Assembly: GCF_013394085.1 (NCBI RefSeq)
Contig: NZ_CP040910.1
Location: 293,332 to 329,632 of the forward strand
Origin: Limosilactobacillus fermentum
Lineage (GTDB): Bacteria > Bacillota > Bacilli > Lactobacillales > Lactobacillaceae
Direction of reading: 5' to 3'
Length of the DNA stretch: 36,301 nt
Shown here: positions 33,237 to 36,301 of the stretch, one piece after another
Position numbering within the stretch: the first letter of the stretch is position 1
How the letters are laid out: every line of letters starts with the position of its first letter
Notes under the pieces: generated by a model
What the model was told of the DNA's origin: nothing
Seen by the model: the letters and a program-made list of their open reading frames with translations, nothing else
Databases searched by the model: none
Program-made: the position numbers and the translations under genes

Positions 33237-34118
33237 ATGGAAGACTACTTAGTAAAAAGCGTGGCCGAAAACGGTCAATTTCGGGCGTACGCCGTTAACG
33301 CAACGGCCCTAGTTGAAGAAGCCCACCAAATTCACGATACTTGGAGCGCGGCCTCCGCAGCCCTGGGCCGAGCAATGGTCGGGACCTTGCTGTTAGCAAC
33401 CTCGGGTCTGCAAGGGGAAGCGGGGATGACGGTCAAGATCCAAGGTGACGGGCCGGTCGGCTTTATCGTCGTTGACGGGACCGCCCAGGGGACGGTGAAG
33501 GCCTACATGCAAAATCCCCACGTTCACCTGCCCTTAAATGCCAAGGGTAAAATTGACGTGGCGGGTGCCGTAGGGAAGACGGGGACCCTGTCCGTGACCA
33601 AGATGGCCCCGGGAGATAAGACCCCGTACACCGGGGAAGTCAACCTGGTTTCGGGTGAATTAGGTGATGACTTTACTTATTACCTGGCCCAGTCAGAACA
33701 GATTCCATCGGCCGTGGGACTGTCGGTCTTTGTCCAATCCGATGACCACATTGAAGTTGCCGGGGGCTTTTTGATCCAGGTTCTACCGGGAGCAAGCGAC
33801 GAAGCGATCAACCACTTGGAAACGACGCTACGGGAACTACCGCTGGTGTCTGACCTGCTACGGGAAGGGAAAACGCCCGAACAGATTCTGGAGACGATCT
33901 TTGCCGGTCGTGATTTGAAGATCCTCGAAAAGATGCCGGTCGAATACAAGTGTGATTGCTCAAAGGACCGGTTCGAAAATGCATTGGCCAGTTTATCCAA
34001 GGACGACTTACAAGAAATGATTGATAACGACCACGGGGCCGAGGCCGTCTGCCGTTTTTGTGGTCACAAGTACCACTTCAGCGAAGAAGAACTCAAGTAC
34101 TTGGTCGCAACTAAGTAA
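33237..34118 (+). CDS. hslO: Redox-regulated chaperone Hsp33
   Basis: Chaperone that prevents aggregation during oxidative stress. Under reducing conditions four Cys bind zinc and keep it inactive; oxidation releases the zinc. The Cys are Cys239 and Cys241 (KCDC) and Cys272 and Cys275 (CRFC), a complete CXC-X30-CXXC set. The N-terminal domain opens MEDYLVKSVAENGQFRAY as in the family. The ATG at 33237 has GGAGGAAA upstream and gives 293 residues; an in-frame reading from 33180 crosses the intergenic hairpin and is rejected. It follows ftsH, matching the B. subtilis region (ftsH-coaX-hslO) without coaX. Confidence 0.96.
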   Translation: MEDYLVKSVAENGQFRAYAVNATALVEEAHQIHDTWSAASAALGRAMVGTLLLATSGLQGEAGMTVKIQGDGPVGFIVVDGTAQGTVKAYMQNPHVHLPLNAKGKIDVAGAVGKTGTLSVTKMAPGDKTPYTGEVNLVSGELGDDFTYYLAQSEQIPSAVGLSVFVQSDDHIEVAGGFLIQVLPGASDEAINHLETTLRELPLVSDLLREGKTPEQILETIFAGRDLKILEKMPVEYKCDCSKDRFENALASLSKDDLQEMIDNDHGAEAVCRFCGHKYHFSEEELKYLVATK

Positions 34119-34143
34119 ATGTCGGTGAAGACTAGGCGACGAC

Positions 34144-34173
34144 TTGCTATTGATTTAAATATTGCGATACAAT
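34144..34173 (+). promoter_or_regulatory. dusB-lysS promoter
   Basis: TTGCTA (34144-34149), 18 bases, TACAAT (34168-34173), 33 bases before dusB. Confidence 0.6.
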
Positions 34174-34206
34174 GCAATTGCTTAATTTAAATTAGGAGGA
34201 AAACGA

Positions 34207-35208
34207 ATGGAATGGAAGATCGGGAGCGTCACAATCCCTAACCAAGTGGTTGTGGCACCGATGGCTGGGGTCATGAACACCGCCTTTCGGGTGATCTGTA
34301 AGAAGTTTGGCGCCGGCTACGTGGTTTCGGAAATGATTTCCGACCGCGGGATTATGTACCACAACAAAAAGACCCTGCAAATGATGGGTGTCGACCCGGT
34401 CGAACACCCGATGGGACTGCAAATCTTTGGTGGGACCAAAGAGACCCTGGTGGAGGCCGCTAAGTTTGTCGACGAAAACACCGATGCCGATGTGATCGAC
34501 ATTAACATGGGCTGCCCCGTTAATAAGATCGTCAACACTGAGGCTGGTTCCCGGTGGCTATTAGACCCCAACAAGGTTTACGAGATGGTTTCTTACGTGA
34601 CCGACGCCGTAAAAAAGCCCGTAACCGTTAAAATGCGGACGGGCTGGGACGACCAGCACATCTTTGCCGTGGAAAACGCCCTAGCGGCACAGCGGGCAGG
34701 GGCAGCAGCGGTGGCAATGCACGGCCGGACCCGTAAGCAAATGTACCGGGGTCACGCTGATTGGGATATCTTGAAGGAAGTGGCCAGCCAGCTGACGATC
34801 CCGTTTATGGCTAACGGAGACATTAAGACTGCTGAAGAAGCCAAGTATGTATTGGAATACACCGGCGCCGATGCCATTATGATTGGGCGGGCCGCCATGG
34901 GGAACCCGTGGATGCTGACGCAGACGGTTCACTACTTAGAAAACGGGGAACTACTGCCGGAAGCAACGCCGGAAGAAAAAATCACGACGGCCAAGGAGCA
35001 CTTGGCACGCCTGGTGGACCTGAAGGGTGAATACGCTGGGGTCCGGGAATTCCGCGGGCAAGCAGCTTACTACATGAAGGGAATTCCGCGGGCCGCCCGG
35101 ACGAAGGTGGCCCTGATGGAAGCCACTGAACAGGCACAAATGGACGAGATCTTTGACCGGTTTATTGACCAGTACGAAGAACGTCAATTACAACAAAACG
35201 TAAACTAG
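34207..35208 (+). CDS. dusB: tRNA-dihydrouridine synthase (DusB-like)
   Basis: FMN enzyme that reduces uridines in tRNA to dihydrouridine using NADPH. The TIM-barrel opens with VVVAPMAGVMNTAFR and has the signature DINMGCPVNKIVN with catalytic Cys103. VAMHGRTRKQMYRGHADW and FMANGDIKTAEEA bind FMN and substrate, and IGRAAMGNPW is conserved. The length is 333. ATG with TAGGAGG upstream. lysS begins 15 bases after the stop, so the two tRNA-related genes form one unit, as in B. subtilis. Confidence 0.95.
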   Translation: MEWKIGSVTIPNQVVVAPMAGVMNTAFRVICKKFGAGYVVSEMISDRGIMYHNKKTLQMMGVDPVEHPMGLQIFGGTKETLVEAAKFVDENTDADVIDINMGCPVNKIVNTEAGSRWLLDPNKVYEMVSYVTDAVKKPVTVKMRTGWDDQHIFAVENALAAQRAGAAAVAMHGRTRKQMYRGHADWDILKEVASQLTIPFMANGDIKTAEEAKYVLEYTGADAIMIGRAAMGNPWMLTQTVHYLENGELLPEATPEEKITTAKEHLARLVDLKGEYAGVREFRGQAAYYMKGIPRAARTKVALMEATEQAQMDEIFDRFIDQYEERQLQQNVN

Positions 35209-35223
35209 GAGGAAGCACGATAA

Positions 35224-36301
35224 ATGGCGAATGAAGAGCATTTGAACGACCAGATGGTGGTTCGACGGGAAAAGATGCAGGCATTAAGGGACCAAGGGGT
35301 GGCGCCGTTTGGTCACCGTTTTGATCCGGACCACGATTTATCCACGGATATCCGCAAGAAGTACGAAAACGATAGCGGTGAACTACTGTTAGCCCAACAC
35401 AACGTCGTAACGATTGCGGGACGGATGATCGGAAAACGGGGAAGCGGGAAGGCGTCCTTTGCCGACCTATTGGACCGGGGAGGCAAGATCCAATTCTACG
35501 TTCGCCAAGATATGGTGGGGGAAGAAGCCTACAAGCTATTCAAAGAATCCGACTTAGGGGATTTCTGGGGGATTACTGGTGATGTAATCAAAACCCGGAT
35601 GGGCGAACTGACGGTGCGGGCCGAAAAGATTACCTTTTTATCCAAGGCCCTCCGTCCGCTGCCGGATAAGTACCACGGCTTGCAGGACCCAGAGTTAGTC
35701 TACCGTCAGCGTTACTTGGACCTGATCACTAACCGGGAAAGCTTCGAACGTTTCCAAACCAGGACTAAGATTATTAAAGCCGTGCGCCGTTACATGGACG
35801 ATAATGGCTTCTTAGAGGTGGAAACCCCCATCCTAGAAAACATTGCCTCCGGGGCTGAGGCGCGGCCGTTTGTGACCCACCACAACGCCTTAAACATTGA
35901 TATGTACATGCGAATTGCCACCGAACTACGGCTTAAGCGCCTAATTGTCGGCGGGATGGAACGAGTTTACGAACTGGGGCGGATCTTCCGTAACGAAGGG
36001 ATGGACCCGTACCACAACCCTGAATTCGATACGATGGAAACCTACGCCGCTTACTTCGACTTCAACGACGTGATGAAGGAAACGGAAGGGATTTTTAAGG
36101 CTGCCGCTGGTGTAGTTGCTGATGACTTAAAGATTACCTACCAAGGAACGGAACTCGATTTCAGTACCTCCTTTAAGCGTCTCCACATGGTGGATGCCAT
36201 TAAGGAAGCAACGGGAATCGACTTCTGGCAAGAAATGACCGTTGAAGAGGCCCGTAAGCTGGCTGATGACAACGGAATTAAATACGAGAGTTGGTGGAAG
36301 G
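35224..36301 (+). CDS. lysS: Lysyl-tRNA synthetase, class II (3' end outside window)
   Basis: Charges tRNA-Lys. The open frame runs from the ATG at 35224 (GGAGG about 11 bases upstream) to the window edge without a stop, giving 359 of an expected 495-505 residues. It opens [21 protein letters not shown], followed by an OB-fold anticodon-binding domain (about 60-150: [21 protein letters not shown]). The class II catalytic core begins near 175 (YRQRYLDL), with motif 1 around FLEVETPIL and motif 2 [14 protein letters not shown]. Motif 3 lies beyond the window. The residues after HNPEF ([11 protein letters not shown]) differ somewhat from the common TxxELYxAY form but are clearly homologous. No T-box leader is present; it is read from the dusB promoter. 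Confidence 0.95.

Noticed and set aside
35209-35223. T-box or other riboswitch before lysS
   Set aside because: Only 15 bases separate dusB and lysS, and the dusB leader shows no T-box features.

Overview
The window reads as a chromosome segment of a heterofermentative lactic acid bacterium. GC is roughly in the low fifties, ribosome binding sites are strong GGAGG types, TTG starts are frequent, and the genes are Bacillota housekeeping genes. The best guess is Limosilactobacillus fermentum or a close relative; this is inferred from protein style and GC, not from any search. About 32 genes fill nearly all of the sequence and no gap exceeds about 210 bases. No tRNA, rRNA, CRISPR array, prophage or intact insertion sequence was seen.

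Layout. 44-2460: Zur-box-controlled metal ABC transporter (substrate-binding protein, ATPase, permease). 2685-5966: purR, glmU, prs. 6076-9169: a Ser-rich lipoprotein facing a two-gene minus-strand unit (HD phosphohydrolase, Cof-type HAD phosphatase). 9284-13929: a DUF1934 protein, rpoE (delta), pyrG with a CTP-sensing leader, murA, and rpmE2 (L31 type B). 14076-17514: a broken MFS transporter, a class A sortase, a low-molecular-weight protein tyrosine phosphatase, lemA and htpX. 17689-22569: murF, a DEAD-box helicase, acpS, alr, mazF. 22702-23337 (minus): a CBS-domain protein. 23525-36301: pth, mfd, rqcP, divIC, an S1-domain protein, tilS, hpt, ftsH, hslO, dusB and lysS, the last cut by the window end.

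The two flanks (purR-glmU-prs, and pth through lysS) follow the order known from the origin-proximal region of Bacillus subtilis. The middle block (lipoprotein to CBS protein) sits between prs and pth, which are close neighbours in B. subtilis. Common themes are nucleotide and PRPP metabolism (purR, prs, pyrG, hpt), cell wall precursors (glmU, murA, murF, alr), protein quality control (htpX, ftsH, hslO, rqcP, pth) and division (divIC).

No wholly new multi-gene system is visible. The most interesting signals are small: a near-perfect parS site built into the pyrG attenuator hairpin, with Noc-site-like palindromes 1.7 kb downstream; a MurA with Asp in place of the fosfomycin-target Cys; a znuC with no ATG/GTG/TTG start at its natural position; mazF directly after alr with no antitoxin gene; and a dispersed hairpin-plus-tail repeat at the ends of several convergent genes.
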